A stretch of DNA of 64,000 nt. It comes from Ryuthela nishihirai (taxonomy: Eukaryota; Arthropoda; Arachnida; Araneae; Heptathelidae). The stretch spans positions 79,977,501 to 80,041,500 of the forward strand of contig JAWZYU010000011.1 in NCBI GenBank assembly GCA_038380435.1, given 5' to 3'. A model generated the notes under the pieces. That model did no database searches. It was not told the DNA's origin and was given only the letters and a program-made list of their open reading frames with translations. Positions 10,000 to 21,060 of this stretch are shown in pieces. Each line of letters begins with the position of its first letter. The first letter of the stretch is position 1. The position numbers and the translations under genes were made by a program.

Positions 10000-10860
10000 A
10001 GGACACCAAATTTAGCTGGTCCCCAGAAACAGAGGAGGCGTTTGAAGTTTTAAAAAGGAAGTTAATGACAGAGCCCCTTCTCCTCTACCCCGACTTTGGA
10101 CGGAGGTTTTTCCTGTCAACCGATGCGTCGGACATTGCGGTAGCCAGCGTACTGGAGCAGGAGAAAGACGAAGGGTTTTGTCATCCGATTGCTTACGCCA
10201 GTCGGAAGCTGAAGCCCCCGGAAACATGCTACTCCACAATTGAGAAGGAGACCCTTGCAATCCTTTTCGTCATTACACACTTCAAACAACATTTGTATGG
10301 GCGACGATTTACTGTTGTATCCGACCACGCCCCCCTCACGTATTTGATGAAGCTCAAAGATCCCTCCAGCAGGTTGGCCAAGTGGAAACTCACTCTACAG
10401 GATTATGATTTTGATGTCATTTATCGGCCTGGGAAACACAATGTCCCTGCCGATACTCTGTCTCGTCATATTCAGGCAGTCGAGAGAGACCCCCCTTCCC
10501 AGAGCCTCTTTGGCGATTTAGCCCGTCTGAGAGACATGCAACTTGAGGACCCCACCTTTAGAAAAACCATCGAAACATTAGAGGGTAGGAGCCCCGATTC
10601 ACCCGCCAGTGCAGCCAACCCATTCTACTTGAAGGATGGCATATTATGCCATTTGGCCACCGGGCTCCTCATAGCCCCCCCCCCCCCCCCCCGCATTGAA
10701 GCAATCGAACAATTAGCGATCCCCGTCAATCTCCGAGGACACATATTAGAATTATGCCATGACAACCCCTGTTCAGGCCACTTGGGAGAAGATAAGACCT
10801 TGCAAAGTATAAGGTCTGAGTATTACTGGCCTGGCATGTATGCCAATGTGCTTAAACTAC
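10000..10860 (+). pseudogene. pol: Gypsy RNase H and integrase zinc-binding region
   Basis: One long open frame (best from 10065). RNase H is clear: FFLSTDASDIAVASVL with its catalytic Asp, ETLAILFVITHFKQHLYG, VVSDHAPLTYL, and the tether ending VPADTLSRH. After a roughly 70-residue spacer comes the integrase N-terminal zinc domain, with CHDNPCSGHLGEDKT and EYYWPGM. The two histidines are present, but the following cysteine pair falls in another frame, and one Cys appears changed to Tyr near 10870. A C-only run at 10674-10692 encodes a proline stretch that is probably slippage-prone. Confidence 0.9.
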
Positions 10861-11440
10861 GTCCAGACCTACTTATCTTGCCTGCAACGAAGAGGTTATC
10901 AAGAGAGAAAGAAGGGAAATCTGGTTCGAGGCCTATTCACAAGCCACTGCTTTCAGCGTATAGGCATGGACATCTTAGGCCCCCTCCCCCTCACTCAGTG
11001 AGGCAATAAATACGCTTTAGTCATCATGGACTATTTTACCAAATGGCCCGAAGTCTACGCTATGGCCGATCAGTCAGCAGAGTCTATTGCCAGAGTATTC
11101 GTAGAAGATTATATTTCCAAGCATGGAATTTCCACTACAGTCATCAGCGACAATGGACGAAACTTTACCGGTTGAGTGATGACTGAAGTATTTAACCGAT
11201 TAGGCATCTTAAGCAGAACACAAGTTTTTATCATCCGAATTCGAACGGCCTCATGGAAAAATTCAATCAGTCCATAGTGTTCATTTTGTTTCACCCGGTG
11301 GCTGACAAGAATGATTTGTGGGATGAGCATCTGCCATTTGTTTTGATGGCTTATCGGAGTGCCACCCACAACGCCACCCATGAGACCCATTACTTTTTAC
11401 TTTATGGCAGAGATGTTGCCCTGCCGTACCATTTGTGACA
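10861..11440 (+). pseudogene. pol: Gypsy integrase catalytic core, frameshifted
   Basis: Continues the element in shifted frames. Readable motifs are GMDILGPL (first catalytic Asp) near 10965, the MDYFTKWPEVYAMADQSA phrase near 11025, VISDNGRNF (second Asp) near 11140, and NGLMEKFNQS (catalytic Glu) near 11250. All three D, D, E residues are still recognisable. At least three frame changes and a TGA near 11173 prevent one protein from being made. LPFVLMAYRSATHNAT marks the end of the core. Confidence 0.85.
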
Positions 11441-12190
11441 GACAAGGAAACCCCCAACCTACGCAGACACAGAGTTATGGCGAACAATTGGCCAGCAAAA
11501 TAAATTGGGCTTATGAGTTGGTAAAAACATACCTAGAAGTGGAAGCAGCGAATCAGGTGAAACAGCAAAAGAGTGTGGCTGTCTTTAAAGGTATTCAACC
11601 AGGCGACCTAGTGTTTTCATATATCCCACGGGTCCCTCGCCGAAATACCAGGAAGTTATCAAAGATGTCCACGGGGCCATGGCGAATTTTGCAGCGCATC
11701 ACAGAAGTTAATTATAGAATCGCCTTGGTTACCAACTCTCACAAAGTGGAGACAGTCCACGTAGATCGGCTCACAAAGCAGCAGAAGCGCCGCCCACATC
11801 TGATAGGCGAGCCTCCCACTCACGAGGACCCCACACCTAAACCCCTGATGCGTCCATCACGAGCCATCCCCGAACCTGAATCGAAAGACAATGACTGGGA
11901 ACCAAACCCCCGAGTCACACGGGACCACATCGCAGGCCATCCAGGGCACCAGTTGTGCAGACATGCCCTGCCACAGCGAGCATCCCGCAGCCACCACTCA
12001 CTACAGCCTCCTGGCAGACACATCCATATGAGCTACGACCCTGTGGCAAGACGGGAGAGTCATACCGTCCCCAACAAACTGCTGCTAACACACACCCACA
12101 AACCTTGGCTTGCTACGATGCCAGCAAACCTGCTGGATCAGCACCCCCTCATCCATTGCCCCTGCACCCGCCACGAAGCAAATGACGCTT
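11441..12190 (+). pseudogene. pol: Gypsy integrase C-terminal GPY/F region and proline-rich tail
   Basis: Open frame from about 11440 to 12190 with the integrase C-terminal module: IQPGDLVFSYIPRV, STGPWRILQRI (GPY/F-type) and VHVDRL. It then runs into a proline- and histidine-rich tail with no motif I recognise. No envelope-like gene follows. A frame change near 11435 separates it from the core. Confidence 0.8.
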
Positions 12191-12660
12191 GAAACCGCTG
12201 AATGCTGGGACATGCGATGAGCTTGAAGAAGTGAGTGCCACCTCATGGGCTAGTGTCATTGCGAAGCCTCCACGACGCATCGCCCGAGGGCCGAGCGAAA
12301 CTCTCCCTGGTCTCGTCTGCACCAAAGGCCGCCAACAGTACATTCACTCACACACGTCAATCACCCATCCATTCAGTCCATTCTGACCCCCGGCTATCAA
12401 GCGCAGCAGTGAAGACTGAGCCAAAAACGCTCGCGCGAGAAATCCCAACGTGATGTCATGATGTTGCGCTCGTCTTATCTCCCTAGGGCCCAGGAGCAAT
12501 GCTATGGCCACGACCCTATGGCCCCTGCGAGAGCCATGTCCACGATTGACGCTATGGCCACGATCTGTGTTTCCCAAACAAACCCCGCCCCCTCACACAA
12601 GTGCCGCTGACAATCAATTGTATGGAAGGAACGAGTAGGTTAAGGAAGTGATTGTAGATA
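12191..12660 (+). other. GC-richer 3' flank of Gypsy pol, possible 3' untranslated/LTR part
   Basis: The base composition is like the Gypsy coding region and unlike the AT-rich DNA further right, so this is probably element sequence. I could not find a matching LTR on the left side, as expected for a 5'-truncated copy, so the LTR limits cannot be fixed. Confidence 0.4.
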
Positions 12661-12689
12661 TTGTAGGCCTGTTGTAGCAGCCCTCGATG

Positions 12690-13345
12690 ACGTAAGGAGA
12701 CAAGTAAATTGAAGAAATTAATCGAGGAATCATTTTATTGAATAAGAATAAAATATGTGAATTATTTTAAATTATTGGAAATTGTAGAGAGGTGTTATTG
12801 AAGAATTAAGTAGTTTGAATCATTGGCGAATTATAGAAATGAATTAATTGGATCCTTTTGTTAAATAGGAATAGATGAATTACTAGGAATCATTGGCAAA
12901 TTGTAAAGATGGATTAATGGAATCATTTTGTTAAATTAAAATAGATTGTGAAAATCATTAGGAATTCCCGTCGAATTCTGAATTAACTAAGGAATTATTT
13001 TATGAGTTAATATATATTGTGAAAATTGTCATGAATTATTATCGAATGGTAGAGATTGAATTAATTTAGGAGTTTGATGTTAATTAAGAGGATATAAGTT
13101 AATTATGAGGTAGTATTATGAGATTGCCATTGTGGAAATGAATTTTTATGAGTTAATATATATTGTGAAAATTGTCATGAATTATTGTCGAATGGTAGAG
13201 ATTGAATTAATTGAGGTGTTTGATGTTAATTAAGAGGATATAGGTGAATTATTAGGAAGTATTACGAGATTGCCATTGTAGAAATGAATTAATTGAGGAA
13301 TCATTTTGTTGAATTAGAATATATTATGAGAACTGCTATAAATTA
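12690..13345. repeat. AT-rich degenerate tandem repeat
   Basis: Variations on GAATTAATTGAGGAATCATT recur. The clearest part is a 146-bp unit present twice in tandem: 13002-13147 and 13148 to about 13285, both starting ATGAGTTAATATATATTGTG. Earlier units are more diverged. No coding potential. Confidence 0.75.
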
Positions 13346-13494
13346 TTATCAGATTGTTACGTAAGACATAAGAAGTAAGATGTAATAAAACAAGCGTTAA
13401 GTGATAATGTGATTGGTAGGTGGAATAAGTAAATGTCAAAAATGTTATGTAACACTTATGGTTAAGGAATAAGTATTATGAAGTTTCCATTTTA

Positions 13495-13760
13495 TATGTA
13501 TGATGTACTGGGTCCTAATGGCCCAGGGTATAAAGAGTTTGTGAGCATCAGTGAGTCACGTGGCGGTAGGCACAGTGACAAGCTGTGTGATTGTGAATAA
13601 GTGCACGTGGAAAAACCAGATTTTTGAACCCCTCCTTTTCTCTTTTGTTTCATGTGCTTTGGAGCCTTCTACGAGCCGACATCAATGAGAGTGGCCCAGG
13701 AGGGCCCGAACCAGACGAGCCTGGCTCTTGGTGCACCTATTGTTACACCATGTAACACGG
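13495..13760 (+). promoter_or_regulatory. Possible LTR-like promoter segment
   Basis: Contains GGCCCAGGGTATAAAGAG near 13521 (TATA-like) in a locally GC-richer stretch, followed by the short palindrome-like TGTTACACCATGTAACA at 13740-13756. It could be U3/R sequence of the Gypsy LTR. No second LTR copy is present to test this, so it is only a suggestion. Confidence 0.25.
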
Positions 13761-14133
13761 GGACTCATCGAGGGAAAAACAAGAACTGTGAACATGTTGA
13801 CTTGGGAAATCACCTTGTCCTACATAGGATGTGTGCATCGTTTTCTACGGCCAGTCAAAGACTTTTCCATGCCCTGCCTATTTCCCCCTCTCCCTAAAGG
13901 GTGATAGCTATGTCTTGCCCAGAGAGATCTTATCCTGTGGACACGACTGTGGGCCGAAAGGTTCGTGAATATTCGATTTACATGCTGGGAACAAAGACTT
14001 TTGTTCTGCCATTCAGTCTGCAAAATTCCCTGACGCTGGTTCCAGCACAGGACGAGTTTTCGCTTTCGGCATAGACTTCGCGGTCTTCATCAAAGGCCAC
14101 CGAGGGGTGCATCCCCCATGGGACCGACCGCGC

Positions 14134-14230
14134 TGCCCAATGAACGACAGCCGCGCTGCCCACGTCAGCTAACGCGCTGACCTCCAACAGAGGTCACGCG
14201 TTAGCTGACGTGGCTGTCGTTCATTGGGCA
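14134..14230. repeat. Strong hairpin-forming inverted repeat
   Basis: Two arms of about 40 bp face each other around a loop of about 6 bp. The left arm starts TGCCCAATGAACGACAGCC and the right arm ends GGCTGTCGTTCATTGGGCA. The left arm alone has nine extra bases (GCGCTGCCC) in its middle; otherwise the arms are almost identical, so the structure is young or maintained. Confidence 0.85.
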
Positions 14231-15180
14231 ATAATTAATAAACGTAAATTATGTAAAGTAATTAATAAATTAATAATGCAAATTAATAAATGTTTTAATA
14301 AATGTGTTAATAAATGTCACCCACCCCATCAACCAGATGATGAGCGGTGATGAGCAACTTTTATAGAGGTGAACCTTTTTGCGATTGGGCTCTCTTTCTT
14401 TTTCTTCTAGTCTGAGCATCCGAAGGCAGCAGACAACTCCTGTATGTAGTTCGCAAAAAGTGAAAAATGCTCCACTCCCAGCCAGGCAGCCTCATGATGA
14501 TGTGCATCTTAACAGACTGCAACGTAAGGAAAGTTACTGTGCTTAGGGTCGAAACTTTTTCTGGTGTTTTATTTCCACATGCAAATTAAACGTACTGCTA
14601 CCACGTCTTTTTTCCCGCTTGGAGTACTTGGACTCGGATTAGAACTTTTTATGATAAAGACTTTGTCTTGATCTATTATGCAAAGATCTATTGTATAAAC
14701 CCTTACTGAAAAGGGCCGCGCCAAGGGCATAATTGTTGAGATCATCCCAAAAGTGGGACTTGATTAATTTGTGTAATTGTTTTAGTCAGTGAGTGTTAAT
14801 AAATGTTTTCATTGTGATGCAATTGTGAGTTTAACGTAATTTACCCATTATACCAAGTGAAATACCTGGGAATTTAGATCTTGGAAGTAACAGATTTTGC
14901 TTACAGATCTAAGCTGAGAAAATGTTAGATAATGATATTAAAAGAACACAACGCAAAGTCTACTCATTTGGAGGTCTAAATCTTTCGATTTTCCCCTAGG
15001 TGTCACCACCCCATCAACCAGATCTGGTGGGGTGTACAACAATATCAATATTTTACATCTTTTTTTTGCTTAAAAAAATCAGTTATTTTTGTAATAATAA
15101 GCAAAAATGGGAGATATTAAAACATATCAGCTTTCCCTAAACAAACCTATGACTTAATTTCGGTAGGGGAGAAGGATCCG
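14231..15180. other. Unassigned DNA with a repeated CACCCCATCAACCAGAT word
   Basis: No gene seen. The word CACCCCATCAACCAGAT occurs at about 14321 and again at about 15006, nearly 690 bp apart in the same orientation. The second copy runs into CTGGTGGGGTG, its approximate complement. The direct repeats could mark ends of a small element or LTRs, but no other evidence supports this. Confidence 0.35.
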
Positions 15181-15236
15181 AGAATTATTATTATTTTTAT
15201 TATTATTATTTTTTGGGGGATTATTATTATTATTTC
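15181..15236. repeat. ATT microsatellite
   Basis: Interrupted (ATT)n run with a short G-rich interruption in the middle. Confidence 0.8.
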
Positions 15237-15503
15237 AGTTCCCAAAATTTAATTTTTACTTACGGCAGAACGTGGTCCTGAGAACCAGGTTGCAGTAGGG
15301 TTTCCCCAAATGCTAAAATATTCCACCGAACAGGAAAGGTTAATTGATATTCTATACAGAATAAAATTTGATATTTTTTTTAATCTATTTTTACTATCAG
15401 ACGTAAAATAAAACAGAAAACAAAATTATACAAATACAACTGTTTTGGATGTTAAAGCAGGTATACAAGTTTTGAGATTTCGTATAAGATGACAGGATAT
15501 ATT

Positions 15504-16889
15504 CAGGGTGTCCCTGAATTCATGGCCCAAACATGAGAGGATGGTAGTACACACCGAACCCATCAATGTTCGTCATAGTATATGGGGCCGCAAACGCAGC
15601 CTGTTGCCGGCAGTGAGTGCAGACGAGGCACGGCTAAAAAGCGCTGGATCGGCCAAACCCCGGCATTCTCAGCATCGACCGGACATGAGATGTAGCAATT
15701 TACCAATGCAGAGAACGCCGATATGCACCTGATGTATGGCATAGCCAAGGGCAATGGTAGAGAAGCTCAAAGGCTCTACCGTGAGCGATATCCTATGCGC
15801 CGTGTGCCCGATCATAAAATGTTTGCGCGATTGCAATGCCAGCTGTCTGAAGCAGGCACCTTCCACGTCAGTCGACATGATGCCAGACAAGCACAGATGG
15901 TCAGAACACCAGGTATGAGTGTGGGCATCTTGCGTATGGTGACAGATAACCCAGGTACAAGCACTCGATCTGCCACCCGGAGCCTGGGTGTGCATCGGAA
16001 CAGTGTCTGGCGAGTACTGCATGAAGAGCTACACCCCTATCATTTGCAGCGAGTGCAGGCATTGACAGCTGTTGATTATCCCCTGTGCATGGATTTCGCC
16101 CAGTGGTTCCTGCAGCAAAGTGCGCATATCCCGATTTCCCCGCGCATGTGCTCTTTACGGATGAATCAACATTTTCACGTGAAGGCGTAGGCCATAATGC
16201 GCATTTGTGGGCGGTACAGGTCCAAATTCGAACCACCAACGGTTTGCTGTCAATGTCTGGGCGGGGATTGTGCATGACTATTTAATTGGACCCTACCTAC
16301 TGCCAGACCGCCACGATGGGCGAAGGTACCATATTTTTCTGCAACAGATTTTGCCGGAATTGCTTCAGGATGTTCTAGCCACAATCCTTGACTGTATGTG
16401 GTTCCAGCACGATGGGACATTCATCCTTTTCAGCATGGACGTGCGTCAGCATCTTAATACCACATATGGAACCGATGGATTGGGCACGGTGGTCCCATCC
16501 TGTGTCCCCCCAGATCGTTCGATTTTTCTTGTATCGATTTCTTTCTGTGGGAACATTTGAAGAGGGTCGTGTACGAGACACCCGTGCAGTCAACGGAGGA
16601 TCTGGTAGCCTGACTGTCCATCGCAGCCGCCGATGTGCACAAGCCCGGTGTTTAGGAACAGGCACACCGATCACTACTCCGCCGTTGTGCCGCCTGTATC
16701 AACGTTGGTGGGCAGATGTTTGAGCATTTTTTGTAATGATCTCCAATAAATGTCACTATGGAAACCACTATGTCTATTCTTCATTTCCGACTCCTCACTG
16801 TGCGGCCGTATATTCTATGACGAATATTGGTGGGTTCGGTGGGTACTACCATCCCCTCATGTTTGGGCCATGAATTCAGGGACACACTG
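15504..16889 (+). mobile_element. DUF4817-type Tc1/mariner-like transposon, complete ends
   Basis: A 1386-bp element whose ends are 89-bp terminal inverted repeats (15504-15592 and 16801-16889). The outer words are CAGGGTGTCCCTGAATTC on the left and, read inward from the right, CAGTGTGTCCCTGAATTC. The arms differ at only a handful of positions. A TA follows directly at the right end. At the left a TA lies two bases away, so a TA target duplication is likely but slightly disturbed. It encodes one dead transposase (15690-16736). Confidence 0.9.
15690..16736 (+). pseudogene. DUF4817-type transposase pseudogene
   Basis: Would cut and paste the surrounding element. The N-terminus MHLMYGIAKGNGREAQRLYR, then PGTSTRSATRSLGVHRNSV and LHPYHLQRVQAL, is the helix-turn-helix region typical of DUF4817-bearing transposases common in arthropod genomes. 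The catalytic part follows in other frames: HVLFTDESTF with the first Asp, FAVNVWAGIVHDYLIGPY, and MWFQHDG with the second Asp. The region that should carry the third acidic residue, after PPDRS, is scrambled. A stop lies directly after the first ATG. Frameshifts occur near 16115, 16215 and 16555, and two in-frame stops follow in the C-terminal part. It is not functional. Confidence 0.88.
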
Positions 16890-17639
16890 TATATATATAT
16901 ATATATTTGGGGGGTAATGGTAAGGACAGAGGTAACGTCCCTGTGCCCAAATAGTCACACCGATGGCAAGCGGGGTTTCTGACATCTATTCATTGCAATT
17001 ATGTGTTGTTCTGTTAAGTAACTAATAGGCGAATCTCAGTGAAATTTTCCTTAATTATACTTTTAAGGTTAATATCTAATTACGGCTCTGTAAAATCTAC
17101 AGAATGAATAAACATAATGTTTTTTTTTTGTTAGCATATTATATATAGTGACAGATTAGGAAAATAAGTTACCAAACGTGTGCTAGAAAACCTAAAGCAG
17201 TTTCATCAATAAAATCGTTTAAAAATTTTCTTCACAATAAAACTAAAAAGGATTAAAACACTAGGTATCATTCTATGTCTGTAATGGTTGGATCATGTGA
17301 AAAACGGCTTTAAAAGTAGTTAAATGCGAAGAAAAAAAGTACGTCAAAATTTCGTTTCCTTTCGAAAATTAGATTTTATTTTGAAACTGAACTGTCAGAT
17401 ATTGAATATTGCATGAAAATTTCTCTATGACATATTGAACTGACAGGTCTGACCTCTGGCAAGCAGCTGTTTCAGGATTTTTTTTTAATTTTTTAAGAAT
17501 AAAAATAAGGAAAAACGTATATTAAATATTTTTGAAAGGAATCTTTACTTCTTGATAATTCTGAGAATAATTATTTAGTCGAGTATTGTTTAAAGTGAAA
17601 ATTAAATTACCAACGCGTGTAAAGCCAATGCTAAGCAAT
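16890..17639. other. No feature recognised
   Basis: A short (TA)n run directly follows the transposon end. The rest is AT-rich with no gene that I can support. Confidence 0.5.
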
Positions 17640-17735
17640 GCGGCTGCCTGCGTTACTGTCCACCCTTTACAAGTTGCCTCAACTTTACTAGAGGCCCTAT
17701 ATAGGTAGAGGTTGGCCATCTCAAAATATGACGCC
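17640..17735 (-). repeat. Inverted partner of sequence at 20957
   Basis: On the minus strand it reads GAGATGGCCAACCTCTA and continues through GGGCCTCTA. A diverged plus-strand counterpart starts GAGATGGCCAGCCTCTA at about 20957. The two bracket the repeat cluster at 17.9-20.5 kb. Confidence 0.5.
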
Positions 17736-18194
17736 GTGTTTTGTCGTCTCTTGGATTGTTTAGGGTAGGGTAATATTTGAAGTCGATTTCAATGTTCATG
17801 ATTGGAAGCACTTTAGAAAACGGTTAAAAAAGGAAAATTAAATTTTAGGGCTTTTTTTTATACATATAAAGATATAATTTCGCTTTGTTGTCTGTCCGTC
17901 TGCAGACATCGAACTTTTTTGTTTATATAGATAAATAAATTCTTTTTGTGTTAGATAGGATTAATGATATATTACGATTTCATTTTTCGAATTTCCTAAA
18001 AGTTATAATTGCGCCCTCTAACGGTGGAAATATTTGAAAATTCCAAAATATCAAACTAATATTTCAAAAGATGTGGTTATGTTAAAAGTTTGAAATTTTG
18101 GTGTTGAAACGCGAAGGTAACGAAGTTACCATTGGCAACAATCACTTGATCCTTTAGATCCAGGGGGAGGTGAATGCAACTTTTTTTGCTTTAA

Positions 18195-18738
18195 CCCTTT
18201 CATGACCATAAGGTTTCTAAGAGTAAATATTAGTATGTAACTGTTTATTTTAGTTTGTTTAGACGTAAAATAAATAAAAATCATAAGAAAAATACATAAC
18301 AATGTGTAGTTTTTTTTTTGGAATTTTATGGGAAATATTTTTCACAATGGACTATAAAGGTAACACAAATTATAGTTAGGTCTTTATATTATGCAATGTC
18401 TTTTATTTATTGGTTTATTAGAACAAAATGTTAACTAAAATAATACAAAATTATGAAATAAAATTACTATACAAAATGATGTGCTAATTATGATATTCTG
18501 CGAAGCAATTTCTTTTGGTAGTGAGGCAAAGATGGACATTGCACATAATACATATATTATGCGTCCTGACAGTTCTGTTTTTGTTTTCTAAACGTTCCCA
18601 TTTACGTAATTGCGTTCGGCATACGTTCTATTTTGACATTCTGTATAAAAAATGCAGATAAGGTTATAATTAAATACGCCAATAATTAAATACACCAATT
18701 TTAAAATGGGAAAAATGTTTCCCTTAGTCATGAAAGGG
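18195..18738. mobile_element. piggyBac-like MITE with TTAA duplication
   Basis: 544 bp flanked on both sides by TTAA (18191-18194 and 18739-18742). The ends are inverted repeats: CCCTTTCATGACCATAAGG at left, and CCCTTTCATGACTAAGGG read inward from the right. A TTAA target and a CCC start are the signature of piggyBac-family transposition. No transposase is encoded, so it would depend on an enzyme made elsewhere. It sits between two copies of the 270-bp repeat. Confidence 0.85.
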
Positions 18739-19364
18739 TTAACAGAAATTTGTGTTTTCAGAGATAAATGAAAAATTCTTTTTGGGTTGGATAGGTATTG
18801 ATGAAATATTGCAATTTGCAAATTTCTCAAAAGCTAAAATTGCGCCCTCTAACGGTGTAAAAATATCAAAAAATCCCAAAATTTAAAACGAATATTATAA
18901 AAACGATGTATTTATGCTAGAAATTTGGTCATGTAATGTGACAGTTTTGAAAATTCCATTGACAACAATGAGTTGACCCTAAGACCAATGTAGGTAAAAA
19001 ACGGAATGGTTTTGTTTTAAGAGATAATTGGAAATCTCTTTCTTAGTTAGTTACTAATGAAAGGTAATTCGCATTTTCAAAGGTAGTTTTAATTTATATC
19101 ATTAAAGATCATTAAATATCGAAACTGCAAAACTTTTAACGAATGTTTCAAGTGATCTGTTTATGGTAGAAATTTCGGCGTGTAGAGTTCTGTTATGGTA
19201 GAAATTCCACTGACAGCAATTATCTGCCCACTATTTTCAGAGGAGTGGGAGAAAAGTAACTTTTAAAATTTAAGAACTAAAAGACAAATACTTTATATGT
19301 TTTATAATTACTAATAAAATACTACTATGTGCATTTGCCCCATCATACATTACAAAAAACCTAT

Positions 19365-19470
19365 CAAGCAGCTGCTTGTACAGAGATCTGACAGAAGCCT
19401 ATCAGTTTATACGCCACAGTAGAAGGTCCATGAGGATGGTGGGACCTCAGCAGAAAAACAACACGAACAT
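19365..19470 (-). repeat. SINE-B fragment
   Basis: Starts CAAGCAGCTGCTTG and contains the CAGTTTATACGCCACAGTAG segment and the CAGCAGAAAAACAACACG end block also seen at 38.1 kb. Confidence 0.7.
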
Positions 19471-21060
19471 CCATAATTAAAACTTTTAAGGAGTGAACAA
19501 GTAGGCAAAGGAAGAACTTCATTCTCTTTGAAATTACGATTCCCATATGCGCCACAGGCGATATGCATTCTTCTCTTACGTTTTCAGTATCCTCTGACAG
19601 TGGAAATTTGAATTACTGTAAAATTGAGGAAATAAACTATTAATTTTTTTATTAGTACCCGTAAACCAAAAAAAAAAGTTTTTCATTTGTATCTTAAAGC
19701 AGAAAAGTTGCATTTTACCAACGGAACAAATCATAACTATTAGGGTAAACTGCTTGACCACTGTGTGACCGAAAACTTAAGTTTCTAGCAAAAATATATC
19801 GTTTGCAATATTTATTTAAAGATTTGGTATTTTCCAGCTTTTTTCCGCCGCTAGAGGTCGCCTTTCGAGTTTTTATTTACCGCCATTAGTATTCTTTAAT
19901 GCTTGAAATTCCACAGGTGGGGATTCGAAAAATATAAATATTAATATTTTTGTGGAAAAAAATTTCGCGGACATTCGGTATTCGAACCCACATCTCTCCA
20001 GAAACATGCTAGAGTATTCAAACCTGTTGAATTAACCCCGGATATTTTCACAAAAATCATTTATCATTATGATTAAATATTGTTAAAATCCTTAATATTT
20101 TGTTAGTGCCTGTAACACAAAAAATATATATATTGTTTCGTTTCTCTCTTTAAAAAAAGTTTCATTTTGGCTAAGACGACAAAGCCTTGTTGCCGTTGTA
20201 AACCTTCTGCCCATAACACGCTCCTTCGAAACTTTCAGATTTCTAGTGTAAATAGTTTGCTTGCACTATTCGTTTCAAATTTTAGCATTTTTCAACTTTT
20301 TCCACCGCTAAAGGGCGCTATTAAAATTGATAGTCGCAATATTTGTTCGACACCTATCCAACCCAAAAAGGATTTTTCATTTAGCTCTAAAAGTAAAAAA
20401 AAATGATTCTCTATAGACGGACAGACAGGTGGGAAGACAGATGGAGAACCAACAGTTACAGAGACGGACAGACACGAACAAATATTGGCATAGGCAAACG
20501 ACAAAGTGAAAACATTAGCTCGTTTTTCAAACGAACCTTAAAAGAAATCATTTGTTGGTTTTCAGTTAGCTCGTTTCATTTTTGCAGCCGATTGCCGTCT
20601 TCTGATGGAGTCGGAGAAGAATACTCATTAATTTATTTCTTTGAGTGAAATTTTTACACCCAAATGCAGCGCAGTGAGGCATTCATAAGATATGACAGCT
20701 TTTATACACAAAAAGTGGTAGAAATGTATAAAATTATAAGAAATGAAAAGTTTTAACTTGGTACATACACTAACTCATAGGCTTTCGTCTCGCAGTACGA
20801 TGGGATGAGTCACGTGGTTAATGTTTTTTTTTTTGTATTTATTGTTTGTATGTTTTCATAGATAAATCAAAAATTCTTTTTTGGTTGGATAGGTATTGAT
20901 GAAATATTGTAATTTGCATTTTGCAATTGAGATCAACCAATGGCAGTGAATCACCGAGATGGCCAGCCTCTAATTATACAGGACCTCTAAACTTTCCAAA
21001 CCGGTTGCGCACTCTATCTCATTGCTTTCCATCTAACTTCTAAATAACCACAGGTGGCCA

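Larger units (their letters stand above)
17880..20470. repeat. Cluster of a roughly 270-bp dispersed repeat
   Basis: Several diverged copies of one unit. Its hallmarks are GAAAAATTCTTTTTGG, GGTTGGATAGGTATTGATG, ATTGCGCCCTCTAACGGTG, and a segment ending near GACAACAATNAGTTGA. Plus-orientation copies lie at about 17925-18195, 18745-19020 (intact start) and 19020-19260. Inverted copies lie at about 19640-19900 and 20165-20400, and a short plus fragment at 20855-20930 follows the cluster. The cluster is bordered by GTCTGTCCGTCTG (17890) and its reverse AGACGGACAGAC (20415). A TTAA-flanked MITE (18195-18738) splits one array position. Confidence 0.7.

Noticed and set aside
14321..15025. A pair of LTRs marked by CACCCCATCAACCAGAT
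   Set aside because: Only the short word is repeated; the sequence following each copy is different, so these are not LTRs by this evidence.
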